Source: Paramacrobiotus metropolitanus (lineage: Eukaryota > Tardigrada > Eutardigrada > Parachela > Macrobiotidae). Taken from it: a DNA stretch of 64,000 bases. The stretch lies in NCBI RefSeq assembly GCF_019649055.1, contig NW_026570223.1:1736001-1800000 (forward strand), given 5' to 3'. The translations under genes were made by a program, and so were the position numbers. Positions 7,862 to 17,993 of the stretch are shown one piece after another (the stretch's first letter is position 1; every line of letters starts with the position of its first letter). The notes beneath the pieces were generated by a model, which was not told the origin of the DNA, made no database searches, and saw nothing but the letters and a program-made list of their open reading frames with translations.

Positions 7862-10800
7862 CTACCGCGTGCCAAAGGGCAGCGTTGTGAAATCATCTAA
7901 CATGATGCGTTTATCGTACACAAGCTTCAACTTTTTAGCTAATTGAACAGTATTAATTTCTTGCGTTTTCCCATTCCGCTTGATGTATTCCGGATACACG
8001 ACCTGCACATGTTCATCCACACCCTCCAGCAACCGCTTGAGCTGGTTGAAATCCAACGCCTTGCCGGTCCTTGTCAGCTCCTTCGTAACCGAGTCCCAAT
8101 CCAGAATATCTTCCGTGAACCCGTTCTGCGTCATTCCTTTCACTTTCATTTCAATGCGCCCCGTATCTGTTTCGTAGCTGTAGACTTTCGGACCGCAGGA
8201 GACGAATTTGACAATATGGTTTTCACCAGCTTCTAGCTGGTTATCCCAGTCACCAAGGATACTACCAGTTTCAGGGAGCCAGTCGCCGGGGCGGTGCACG
8301 AAAATCACAGAGTCCGTATCGTAGTAGAGAAGTCGCTCACCTAACTTTTCCATGAGGTCCAACAGGATGAGACGTGCGTGGCTTGTGGTGAAAGCGGCAA
8401 CAACAACATTCGTTCCATTGCTACCTTCGTTGTAGTCATCCACTTTCGAATGTGTTACCATCAGACACGTTGGACTCACACCATACACATCATGAATTTC
8501 AATAGCTTTTGAACGACACAGATCAGAATATCGTTTGGGATCGTACACAAATTCCGTGGAATTCATATCGCAGCTCTGGCCAGTCTTACCCCAAAGACTA
8601 TTCAGCGCGACTTTGGAGGTGCTCTTCCTTCCGGCATCAAAAACCATGGCGTCAGGGTCCAGGATGATACCTTCACGGTCTTTGACCATCTGAATGAAAT
8701 TTGCCTTCTTCTCATCCGTATCGCACCACGCTGGCCAACCGCTTGCTTCCATTTTCACTTTCAGAAACTTATTCGTGTACGCCGCAAAGAGTTTGGTGTC
8801 CGTCTGCGCCCAGTGCCAGACTTCGTACATTTCGACAACCCGGTACCCTACAACCACCGCATGATGTAGCTCAGGTGTGCACCAGATCCCTTCGAAAGAC
8901 CGCTCTTCATCGGAATGGACACAGCGACTGGTCGCTTTCTCCATTGCGCATTTTTTGCATAGAACATACATCAATTTGTCGTTGATCGTCAACGGTAAGA
9001 CTGGATACAGGCACTCATCCGGTGCAGCGACTTTACAGTAAACAAGCCCAAAATAATCTTTGACATCCTTGAAATTGGCTATGATTATTTCAGGCTGACC
9101 AACTGGATACGCCTTTGTTTTGTTCACAAAAGGATAAAGGCTGACAACGTCAAAGTGTCTAATTTCTTCCCCGTTCTGTACTTCGTAAAACAGACGACTT
9201 GCGTTTGTTCTTCCGCCTTTGAAGGCGTCACGTGGATTCATTGGCTCCCGAATGTTCGTGTGCTGCAAAAATCCGGCAATGAATGGATCCTCCCGTTCTC
9301 TGAGCCACTCACAGCCCCATTTCACTTCCACGGTGTACCCCTGGCTCTCGAGGAAGCGCTCACGTTCTAGGTATTTTTCGTAGACTTCGCGCATTTTCTT
9401 CTTGGAGTACGGGACCACATCGTTTTCGTCGGTGCAAGCGGGATGCCCATGGAAAACACAGCCGTTGTACTCGTAAACGGTTTGGGTTTCCTCGTCGAGG
9501 CCGTCTACAAAGTATCGACCAATTTTGACTTCTTTTCCGTTTCGACCATGGCGTATGCGCCCATTAGCACTCATATTCTCCCATTCCAGCCATTGCGCGG
9601 CCTGGATACTGGTGCGTCGGTTTCTGTGAGGACCATGGCTGGCTAAGGCAGCGACTTTGTTTTCAGGAAGGTGAAAGGTTTTCCAGTAGCGATAGCAGGC
9701 GGCGGGCACTGGTTATGCTCTCCATGGGATGCAACGAAGTGAGTGTACGGTAGTCGTTGATAAACTTCAACGCACAGAGCCGCAAGACCGTAACATCGTT
9801 CGAGCAATACGTCATCATTTGCTCCCGAAAATTGAATACTCCATTAGCGGCGGCTTTTGCTTCAGCGTGCCACTTAAGGAACTCGGCTTTCTGCTGCTTC
9901 CGCATCCCATCAATCATATACTGATCCGGCTCAGGCCAAGGCAAATCGACTTTATCCCAGTTCTCGGGTTTATTAAACCGATGAGGGAAATCACCTTTCT
10001 GCACTTCAAGCTCCAAACCAACCGCCTTCGGTAGTTGACTCAACCGCAGTGCCAGAAAGTTGAGTGTATCGCGGGATTGGATGCCCAGTTTGCGGTACTT
10101 TAGTTCCAGCAGTTGCGTACCCCGTTTGATGACCTCCACCCCTTTCAATCCATTATCCAACATATACTTCAGGACAAAATGCCCATCGTAGCCCCGAAAA
10201 TTGTGCGCGATAATGGTAAACCCACGATGCTTCTCTTGAAGCAACCAACGACCAAAAGCATCACCAACTTCCGTGTTCATCGGCTGACCGTCTTCTGGAA
10301 AGCGGACTTCGGAACCGTCAGCGTACTGCGCCACAATACACGAGGGTACGTGTCCGTTCACAGGATCATTGTAGGTTTCGTAGTCAAAGAAAATATATTT
10401 CATATCTTCTTCGCCCAGCCAGGGTGTTGTTGGTGCCTTCAGCGGTTTTATATAGCAGAAATGATTGGCTTGGAGGAAATAGCCGTAGCATGTGTTGCAG
10501 TAAATTTCACCGCACTGATGCTTTGCGTCCTTACCACGAGTGGAAAGATTCACAAACACTCCGCATTTCTGGCAGATGAACATGGTCTGGCAGTAGGTTT
10601 TCCCGTTTTTCCTTGTTCTTTTATGGATGTCGAAACACTGCTGGTTGAGAAAGCGGCGGTGACAGTCAGTGCAGTTGACGGGATTATCCACCAGGCAATT
10701 GCTCTTGGCACGGTAACACAATCTACACTTGCCTCCACAGCGGTGACGTTCTTTATGATGGTACGGTCGATCGCAATCATTGCAGAAGTAGGGAGAACAG

Positions 10801-11954
10801 TAGAACCCAGTAGCCGTGGTGACAAGGTTAAAATGGTCATTGTCCAGCAACAAAAAAATTTCCTGCATATCATGGGTTTTACGCTCTGGTACCCGTGCAA
10901 TAATCATATCACCCTGGTTGGCTGAAATGACTTTGATTTGGAACTCTGGGAAGGCTTCCTTCTGCAACACTTCGAGGTCATCAAGGTCACAGTAACGACC
11001 CGAGGGTAGAAGGCACTCTTCCATTATCTTTACAGCTTCGTATTCCAGATTGGCTGTGCGGTCAGCGCGTATATAATTGCTCCATTTATATATATGCTGT
11101 GGCACTTGTAAATCATGCGTCAGGCGAAATTTTCCCAGAAACAGAGCGGCGGGTAAGCATAGGTTATTGTTTACGCGGACGGATACAATGGAAGACTTGA
11201 AACGATTCTTGTCGTGCTTAACGTACTGATGTCTGAGAAACCAGGATCCACCAGCCGGCATAAGAGAGCGCCAGATACGTATGTTGAACGAATCGTCAAT
11301 GACCAACTTCTGCCCAGAGTTCAACAGCTCAATACGAAGCAAAAACGCGGGTATGCTGAAATCAGAGAGCTTCCGCATGGTTAAGTAGAACGCTCTTTTG
11401 AGACCGTCGGATTTCAGAGCCACAACAACACGATCCGTAGGAGCGAACTCTTTGAAACACATGTCCATTATGACGCGTAAGATTTCTGGCATAATGAGCA
11501 TGGTCTCTTCTTTTTGGAAAATTCGAGGCAGGGGGGCAATTTCGACGCGGTACTTCTGTTCGGTGCTGTTGAAAGTTTTGAAAACGCGCTCCGATTCTTT
11601 GACAAGTTGGAAGAGGCCTGTAAAATCCGGGAGCGACTCATCCCTAGCTACGCTACCGCCAGCTTGTGGTGGATCCTCATACTGCCAGTCATCCATGTGT
11701 GCAAGAGCAAGGGCGGCAGCTAGGGAATCTGGACTTAACTGATTAACCTCGTCGTGATGTAGTAAGGCGGTTACGAGAGTCTGCTCATCATGTTCATTGA
11801 ATTCATTGGGATTAGCCAGCATATGGTTAATGGCGGCCTGATCCTCAGTGGTTAAGCGATACGTATTAGCATGATCATCATCAACATCCATCCACGGATC
11901 GTTAAGCATAGCCGCGATAGCCTCATGATCAGAAGCGGACAACTGGTAAGCCAT
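7862..11954 (-). CDS. Protein-primed family B DNA polymerase, one frame break
   Basis: Two frames (11954-9663 and 9709-7862) together encode a PolB of about 1,360 aa. The first carries an N-terminal acidic helical region, then a cysteine-rich zinc-binding block (about residues 390-500). The exonuclease motifs follow: FDYET (exo I), AHNFRGYD (exo II) and YCSND (exo III). The second has DVVSLYP (motif A), KVALNSLWGK (motif B) and YYDTDSV (motif C), so all catalytic acids are present. One extra nucleotide in a C-rich run near 9,695 separates the halves. The ATG at 11954 lies just downstream of a TATA/TCATTC promoter. It replicates the element from its termini. Confidence 0.93.
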
Positions 11955-11960
11955 TTTCGA

Positions 11961-12060
11961 CAGAATGAAGAGAAAAACACGTGCCGCGTGGCTTTTATAG
12001 ATGAGATGAGAAAGCGTAGATTGTGCTCATTGGTTTGTCGTTTTCTGCAATGTGACGTAA
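11961..12060 (-). promoter_or_regulatory. PolB core promoter (TATA/TCATTC)
   Basis: On the minus strand TATAAAAG begins at 11999 and TCATTCTG at 11968, 31 nt apart, exactly as in the first gene of the element. A TGACGTAA-type site lies at 12053-12060 and CCAAT motifs near 12030 and 12060. The leader is very short, so the ATG at 11954 is almost certainly the start. Confidence 0.75.
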
Positions 12061-12117
12061 TTGGTCAGCAGTGTTTCTAGGCCCCACCTTTGGGCGTTCC
12101 AGTGGGCGCGAGTGGAT

Positions 12118-12146
12118 ACTTACCGGCGCTAGCAGCGCCGGTAAGT
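12118..12146. repeat. Perfect hairpin upstream of PolB
   Basis: There are 13 perfectly paired bases on each side of a 3-nt loop, GC-rich in the core (CCGGCGCT/AGCGCCGG). It lies about 120 bp upstream of the PolB TATA box, in the spacer before the 3' end of the next minus-strand gene. It could be a transcription terminator, an operator or a replication structure; nothing in the sequence decides. Confidence 0.7.
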
Positions 12147-12508
12147 AACCACTCCCCCTTTCATGTTTAAACGTGAAAAATGTATGACGGTAATTGTATG
12201 TTTTTGATAAGTTACCTATTAAACACACCGAAAAAAGCGCAGCGTTGTATTATTCAGCTACATCATTACGGCCCGGGTAATATGATTCCGTCACCCCATC
12301 ATAATAATACATATCATAAAACACAGTTGAATGGAAACGCTGATAACAGATACAGCAAACAAATGAGACTGCATTATCGAAAAAAAACACGTTTTGTACT
12401 AATAAGCTAAATTCAACCAGCAAATATGGGCCATAAAAAACAATCGTTACAAACAGCATTCAAAAAAACAATACGGGCCGAGAAAAAATGCACTGATGGA
12501 ACCATTTT
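12147..12508. other. Intergenic, AT-rich
   Basis: No convincing coding frame. This is the 3' flank of the acidic-tail gene on the minus strand and upstream sequence for PolB. AATAAA-like and A-rich runs near 12,460-12,490 may serve for polyadenylation. Confidence 0.5.
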
Positions 12509-13552
12509 TTAATCAATAGTAATCACCTCGATCTCCTGCTTCTTCGTTGGCGGTTCGTTGTTGTCGCCTTCGTCGTCGTCGTCGTCGCTGTCCACCTCCG
12601 AATGACCACGCTTCTCGCCACTGACGTACGCAATCAGCTCCTCTCGTTCAGCCAAGTCAAGTTCCTCCAGCAGCAAAGTAGCCTCCAGCTCGTCCTCAGT
12701 TTCCGGCACGAATTCGCTCTCCACGTCTGATGGTGGATCGTCAAAAGTGTCGTCAGCTAGGACGGCCACACCTCCTTCGTCGTTCTCGTCGCCAACGTCA
12801 CTGTCAGCTTCGTCTGAATCGTGCTCCAAGAAACCAGAGTCCATAGAGTTGTCAGGATCAGCCTTTATACGATTATTGTAGAAGTCGACAAGGTCGATCT
12901 ACCAAAAAATATTCAAATAAACGATGTGCGACAACTAATATCGAAAAAACCAAACGTATTATTGCTGTACTGTTTACTGGAGTGAGAACCATTACACTAC
13001 ATACAATCGCAATAAAACTTTTTACAATGGCTTTGAATCTTTGATATTTAAAAACTCTAATTGCTTATTAAAAACTATCACATTTTTGATTTATTTACTA
13101 ACTGCTAAAAAAACCGATGGCGCTTACCTTAAACCAAGACACCCGATAAAACGCAGCAAGTCCTCCTTCACAACAGACCAACCACGAGAGTTCATTCCAC
13201 AGAAGGACAGCTTCAATGTATGAGTGGAAGTACGTCAGGATTTTCTCGGCAAGAGTATAACCTTTCCATTCCGCAATGAGGTTATCCGCTTTCTCTACGG
13301 AAAAAACTTTTCTAGTCTCGATGAATTGTTAAGAAACTTCTTGAATTTTATCGAAATACAGAATAATAGGTTATAACATGCATTGCACTACCGTATATAA
13401 AACGCTACGGCAAGACTAAATTGAAAAAAAGTAGTATTTAAAGGTGCGAAAATAGATTAAAAAATAATCATGATCCAAAAAATTGTCATTGACTTACCAA
13501 TCAATCCCGGAAGCTCCTCTGAAGTTGTGGGCATAGGATCCGGCAAAGCCAT
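12509..13552 (-). CDS. Spliced Maverick accessory protein A, acidic tail, 203 aa
   Basis: Three exons join in frame: 13552-13498, 13294-13128 and 12898-12509 (612 nt). Both introns have GTAAG donors and T-rich AG acceptors. The folded part is residues 1-90, mostly helical with many Trp. It contains LVCCE at 57-61, an exact LxCxE match, the motif viruses use to bind pRb-family proteins. Residues 93-203 are very acidic (Asp/Glu runs) and end with a KK-containing patch, as in nuclear activators or histone-binding proteins. The ATG at 12844 is internal, not the start. The promoter resembles that of PolB. The function is not recognised; nuclear regulator is a guess. Confidence 0.75.
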
Positions 13553-13617
13553 GAGTACACTCACAATCACACGATAATCAAACACAAACTATTCTGACCA
13601 AAATGATGTAACAGCAG

Positions 13618-13654
13618 AAAATGATGGATCTGCTTGAAAAACATGGGTTTATAT
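13618..13654 (-). promoter_or_regulatory. Core promoter of accessory gene A
   Basis: On the minus strand TATAAAC starts at 13653 and TCATTT at 13624, a 29-nt offset. This is the weakest member of the element's TATA/initiator class. A CCAAT motif is further upstream. Initiation here gives a leader of about 70 nt before the ATG at 13552. Confidence 0.55.
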
Positions 13655-13919
13655 TCACCGCGTGCAACTTGGAAGATTTTTTCGAATAACTCCTATTGGC
13701 TAGAACGATCCACGTGCCGTTTTTCTCTAGTGCAGTCGTGCTGCCCTGAAGGTTGTATGAATAAAGACAACCCCAGTCCTTTACTAGACCAAGAAATACC
13801 AGTAAAGGGGTTGCTCGGTCTCGTAGGCAGCCATTCCCTTTAGTAGGAGGTGGAAACATACGGTGGGTGGAGGGTACGATGGAAAATTCTTACTTATCAA
13901 AGAGCCAAGGGAGAACCAT

Positions 13920-14255
13920 TGTTAGAACCCGGAAAAACCGTGCTCCATTAGGTTTTCTTGGACAATGGAAACTAGACTAATGTCGCGACAAAGTCCGGAT
14001 TCCAGAGACTGAGAAAAGACCAAATGAATGGGAGTTTGACCCAGAAAAACAAGTTCTAATTAGTTTTACTCACAAAAGAATCTAGACACTGTCGCGACTA
14101 ATCTCGGATACATGATACGTAACAGGGTACCTCAATAAGACGCTTAAAACAAAGACGAGCCAGTTTTGAATAATAGAATCTAGTCTGCTGTCGCGACAGG
14201 ATCCAAGATTAACGGTGAATCAACAAGTCGCTTGACCCAGAAAAACAAGACACAA
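13920..14255. repeat. Iterated TGTCGCGACA palindromes and TTGACCCAGAAAAACAAG boxes
   Basis: In the spacer between divergent genes A and B, the palindrome TGTCGCGACA or a 9/10 match occurs at 13981, 14090 and 14189, about 100 bp apart. Each is preceded by a CTAG-containing box. TTGACCCAGAAAAACAAG occurs near 14036 and 14233. Related copies of both motifs recur in the two inverted arms near 16,781 and 19,899, and near 16,862 and 19,808. The layout suits binding sites for an element-encoded or host factor, or a replication origin. No coding frame is seen in 13,860-14,540. Confidence 0.65.
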
Positions 14256-14531
14256 TGGATGTTTTTCCTCAGAACTCTGACAATTGTTCTGACAAAGCCT
14301 CTCGTACCTTGTTCATCTTGTGGAATCTCCCGACATCATAAGCAGGAGGCGTGAGTTTGCAACGTTGGTTAGGAGCAAGGCAGGACCCGAGTAACGCCCA
14401 CTTGGTTTCTCTCTGATATTAGCGCGTTCCAGTCACTTATTGTTCTGAATTGGATTTGTTCTGAATTGGATTTTGGTTGGTTCTTGGTCTAAACACTAAA
14501 AATCAGTCTAGTCAACGGCGCTCTGTTAACA

Positions 14532-14650
14532 TTACGTCAGCGTACAATGAATTCAGACAATAGATCGTACGGTTCGTGGACATCAAAAGATGAAACTCCA
14601 TGTTATTTCGGGTTATATAAGCAGCGCGCCCAAGCATTTTTCCTTCATTC
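14532..14650 (+). promoter_or_regulatory. Core promoter of accessory gene B
   Basis: TTACGTCA lies at 14532-14539, TATATAAG at 14614 and TCATTC at 14645, with a TATA-to-initiator offset of 31 nt. The region 14415-14665 is homologous to the promoters of gene C in both inverted arms, including a GATATTAGCGCG box about 200 nt upstream of the TATA box. Confidence 0.75.
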
Positions 14651-14795
14651 CAACAGTTTTCTTATTCCTTCTGGACTATTACCGCCTGGATCAGTTGGAT
14701 TCGTTAGTTTGTTGGATCGTTCACAGTTACTTTTACCGTACGTTCTTTACCAGTTCAGTTTTACTAGCTTTCAGTTAGTTCTGTGACCTTTCACG

Positions 14796-16238
14796 ATGTC
14801 TACCCGATCCGAATCCGCTTCTTCCAATTCCTCCTGGGAGTCCGTGTCCGTTGATGATGTTGCCATTGCTGATGTTGCCGATGTTGTTGATGTTATGGAG
14901 GATTATCCCGGGTTGGAGTTGGAGGATCCGTTGAGTCAGTTTGCTGAAGAGGCCATGGAGGTGGATAGGTTCGTTTGGTTGTGGAACCAAGGGACTTATG
15001 AAGAGCGGGTTGCGTATGCTGATCAAGCTGCTGGTAAGTAGGATTTGTAAAAGATTGAATAAAGAAATATTTAAAAAGGTTGCAAAAAACAAGAGATAAA
15101 ACGTTTCAATTTTTGATAGAAATTATACAGAGAATTCGCCGGGATTTGCTTAACAGTCCGGCCGTTCGGAATCAAGCGTGGTATTCGGCTATTAACGGGA
15201 CATGCCAGCTTTTGGTAAGTTTATCAATTCTTACGATAAGTAAAATTAATTGACATACCATAAACCAGTAAACTGAAATAAAAACATTTTTTCTATATAA
15301 GTTACATTATTTGTTTTCTGTAGGGTGCCTTGCAATTTCTTCGTGATGCCAATGCCATCGTCTTCATTGACCCTCCCCCCACGTATGCTCAGCTCTTCCC
15401 ATTTGTTGCTGAAGCCCCGCCGCCCTACCAGTTGCAGCCCACGTATCCAACCAACTACTCACCCCCACCACCGTTCCCGAACAGCCCTGCATTACCTTCC
15501 CCAGGCGACGTCATATTCACTAACATGGATGACGATGTGGAGGAGGAACTAGCCTTTTCCGTGTCACGGGGACCTGCTACCCCACTGCCGGAGGTAGCTC
15601 CCATGGTGTACACCCCTCGCTCTCCATCCCCAACCCCATCGCTGCCACAACTCGTAGGGTACAGCCCTCGCTCCCCTTCTCCATCGCTGTCACCTGTGTC
15701 GATGAATTTGGAGCGACGCCTTTCTAGCCCAGCGCCTCAAAATCGTTGGGCTGTGGATCGTGTGGTTAGAATGCGGGTGCCTCCACCATCTCCGCGACAG
15801 CCTTCCACTTCCAACCTGATTCGCCTAACTACTCCTGACCTGTCTCCACTTCGCAGCCGCCCGTCGGTAGCCCGTCACCCACGCCCCGACGCCGTTCTCC
15901 ACGCCAGCCTTCCACTGATACGCTCCACCGTCGACGCCGCCGCCCATCAACTCCACACCGTCGACGCCGCCGCCCATCAACTCCCCACCATTCGGCGCAC
16001 GCTGTCTCGCCTGCGACCATTTCGCGGTTGGTTGTCGACGACATCAGTCTGTGTCGCTACATCCTTGACCCCGATTCGCCAACTGTTTTCGATCGAATCC
16101 AGCGCATCCAGGACTCGCCAACCGACCACTTCTACGAAGAAATCTACGCTCCGAAGCGTTCGGCTGATCCAGGTAACGATTCGGCTCCTCGCCGCTTCCG
16201 CCGCCACTAAACCTTGTCGGATCATTTCACTTTTTTAA
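14796..16238 (+). CDS. Spliced Maverick accessory protein B, Pro- and Arg-rich tail
   Basis: Three exons: 14796-15033, 15120-15214 and 15324 onward. Splice sites are canonical and the phases fit. Residues 1-79 are Ser/Asp/Val-rich and acidic. Residues 60-130 form a helical domain resembling that of protein C, with an intron after a CQLL motif where C has one after LQLLE. A long Pro/Ser-rich tail follows. The annotated frame stops at 16238 (415 aa). From about 15,839 another frame, ending at 16210, is more protein-like: it has RRRRRPSTPH repeats, an acidic segment and a basic end. One missing base near 15,850 would join it. The true C terminus is therefore uncertain. Function unknown. Confidence 0.65.
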
Positions 16239-16249
16239 AAAAAATTCGC

Positions 16250-16543
16250 CGCATTGTTTTTTTTTTTTTTTTGGTTATTTGTTTTGTAAGTTCGCCGCAA
16301 TGTTTTGTCAGTTATTAATTTTTTGTTGTTTGCATGGTACAGTATGTACTTTGACACTGGGGCTCTCTGTTTAGTGTCTTTATCGTACAGGTTTAGCCTG
16401 AAACTGTATAAATGAACCGTGTTTGCTTTGTACTAGTACGAATGTTGTGTGTAATCAACTGTGCATGCTTGAGTGTATTGGGATTAGCATTAAACTGTGT
16501 TTGTCATCAGTTCTGAGTAAGTTCTGTCTAATTTGTGTCTAGT
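16250..16543. other. 3' flank of gene B, no gene seen
   Basis: This stretch is AT-rich, with a T run at 16,258-16,272. A short GTTTAGCCTG-containing sequence near 16,390 resembles the outer edge of the inverted arm at 16,550. No open frame or RNA gene is apparent. Confidence 0.4.
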
Positions 16544-17086
16544 ACAATAGTTTAGCCTGTTTTCAGTGTATGAGCTTATTCAGTGATAGAGTCCGAAACA
16601 ATTAGGTAAAGTTATTTTTCCTTAGAAATTATTCTGCATTGAGTAAAGGTAGAATGTCGTTGAGTGTTTCAACCATCTTTTGTTATCCACTGGGTACAAA
16701 AGAAGAGCCAGATATTAATCCTGGTTTACTAGGTCAAACATTCTTTGGATTTTTGTTTCGTAGATAATGTCATCCTGGTTCGTCGCGACAGTGTTAGCCC
16801 GGGTTTTTGTTTTCGTCTAGACACATTAGTCTGGGTTCTATTGTCTGTCGAGAAATACAATACTTGTTTTTCTAGGTCAACATATAATAAGGTATTATAT
16901 CAACATTTCTTTCAATTGGTAATCATTCAGGACGATTTTTATTGGTAGTTGCTTGCCTAGATACGCCTACCTCGGTTTCTGTCTGATATTAGCGCGTTTC
17001 AGTCTTTCATTGTTTTCGAGATGGTTTTTGGTTGGTTCTTGGTCTGCACGCTAAAAGTTAATCTAGTTAACTGTATTCAGTTAACA

Positions 17087-17206
17087 TAACGTCATCATAC
17101 AACGATATCAGACAATAGATAGTACGATTTTCTGGATATCGAAAGTTGAAACTTCGTTTGGTTTCGGGTTATATAAACGCCGCGACCGGGCATTTTTACT
17201 TCATTC
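17087..17206 (+). promoter_or_regulatory. Core promoter of the truncated gene C copy
   Basis: TAACGTCA lies at 17087-17094, TATATAAA at 17170 and TCATTC at 17201 (31-nt offset). It is the same as the promoter of the intact gene C apart from inversion, so transcription into the truncated copy is possible. Confidence 0.65.
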
Positions 17207-17320
17207 CAACAGTTTACTTTTCTCCATTGGATTACCACCATTGCCTGGATTATTCAACCGCTTTGCCTGCTTTTTTCAGTTAGTCTTTTAGTTGTTTAGC
17301 AGTTCCTCGGATCCTTTACC

Positions 17321-17575
17321 ATGCCTCGTCTCAGTTATGCCAAGCGTGCAGCCCTTTTGGCCCACCCCATGCCTCCTCACATGTTCCTATTTGTCAACCG
17401 GCAGCACTACGTCAACTGGTCCATCAAGCAAGCTGGTAAGTTGACCTTTAATCTAATTCTTCTTTTGAAATAAATTTAAAAAAATAAAAATTAAAAATAT
17501 TTATTTTCTTAGATGAAATTATGCAATACCTTAAGATATGGCAGTCGAGATCGGATGAAGAAAATGTTAAACAGA
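17321..17575 (+). pseudogene. Truncated copy of accessory gene C
   Basis: Exon 1 (17321-17435), its intron and the start of exon 2 match gene C on the other strand. Homology stops at 17575, after which a short repeated GATGAAGA stretch and a GC-rich segment begin. Exons 3 and 4 are missing. The product would be at most a short N-terminal fragment. Confidence 0.75.
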
Positions 17576-17993
17576 TGAAGAGAATGTCTCCGCCTGGCCT
17601 CGCTCCGCTCGGCCGCGGCTTCGACTTGGCGCGCGCGCGCCTCGTCTTAAACTTTTCCTTTTTTTCCTTTTTTTTTTTTTTTTTTTTTTTGCTCTCTCTC
17701 TTTTTCTTTAACTTTTCTCTCTAACCTGACTACTATATCAAAGACATAATAGCTATTTTTTCAACGACATTTATTCCCATGTAAAATCCCATAAGAACAC
17801 AGAAAAGTCCATCACAAAAAACAAACAGTTTTTTATCATACAATGTTCTAAAAAAGTCCATCACACAAAACAAACAGTTTTTTATCATACAATGTTCTAA
17901 AAAAAAGTCCATCACACAAAACGAAAACACAGTTTTATTGTTGAACTCAGCTTAAAGAAGCAGAAAAACATACGCAATAACCACACGTACATT
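17576..17993. repeat. GC-rich block, poly-T tract and tandem repeat
   Basis: A GC-rich segment (17,590-17,645) shares its CCTGGCCTC and CTCCGCTCGGCC motifs with 19,626-19,650. A T-rich tract of about 60 nt follows. Next come roughly two and a half tandem units of about 58 bp, with AGTCCATCACA and TTTTTTATCATACAATG motifs (17,805-17,930). The rest is 3' flank of gene C. Confidence 0.6.

Larger units (their letters stand above)
16544..17575 (+). repeat. Left arm of a 1-kb inverted duplication
   Basis: This segment is a near-identical inverted copy of 18,787-20,145, starting with ACAATAGTTTAGCCTG. It includes the outer sequence, the palindrome region, the promoter and the first two exons of gene C, and ends abruptly inside exon 2. 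The right arm has about 330 bp extra (roughly 19,440-19,760), so the arms have diverged by indels. It could be a duplicated terminal region of the Maverick or the remnant of a second, tail-to-tail copy. Confidence 0.85.

Noticed and set aside
10113-10925. 270-codon plus-strand ORF
   Set aside because: Antisense shadow of PolB, which has all its motifs on the other strand.
12509-12844. Acidic ORF as a complete gene starting at 12844
   Set aside because: The frame continues upstream through a clean acceptor at 12898 into two more exons; the ATG at 12844 is residue 93.
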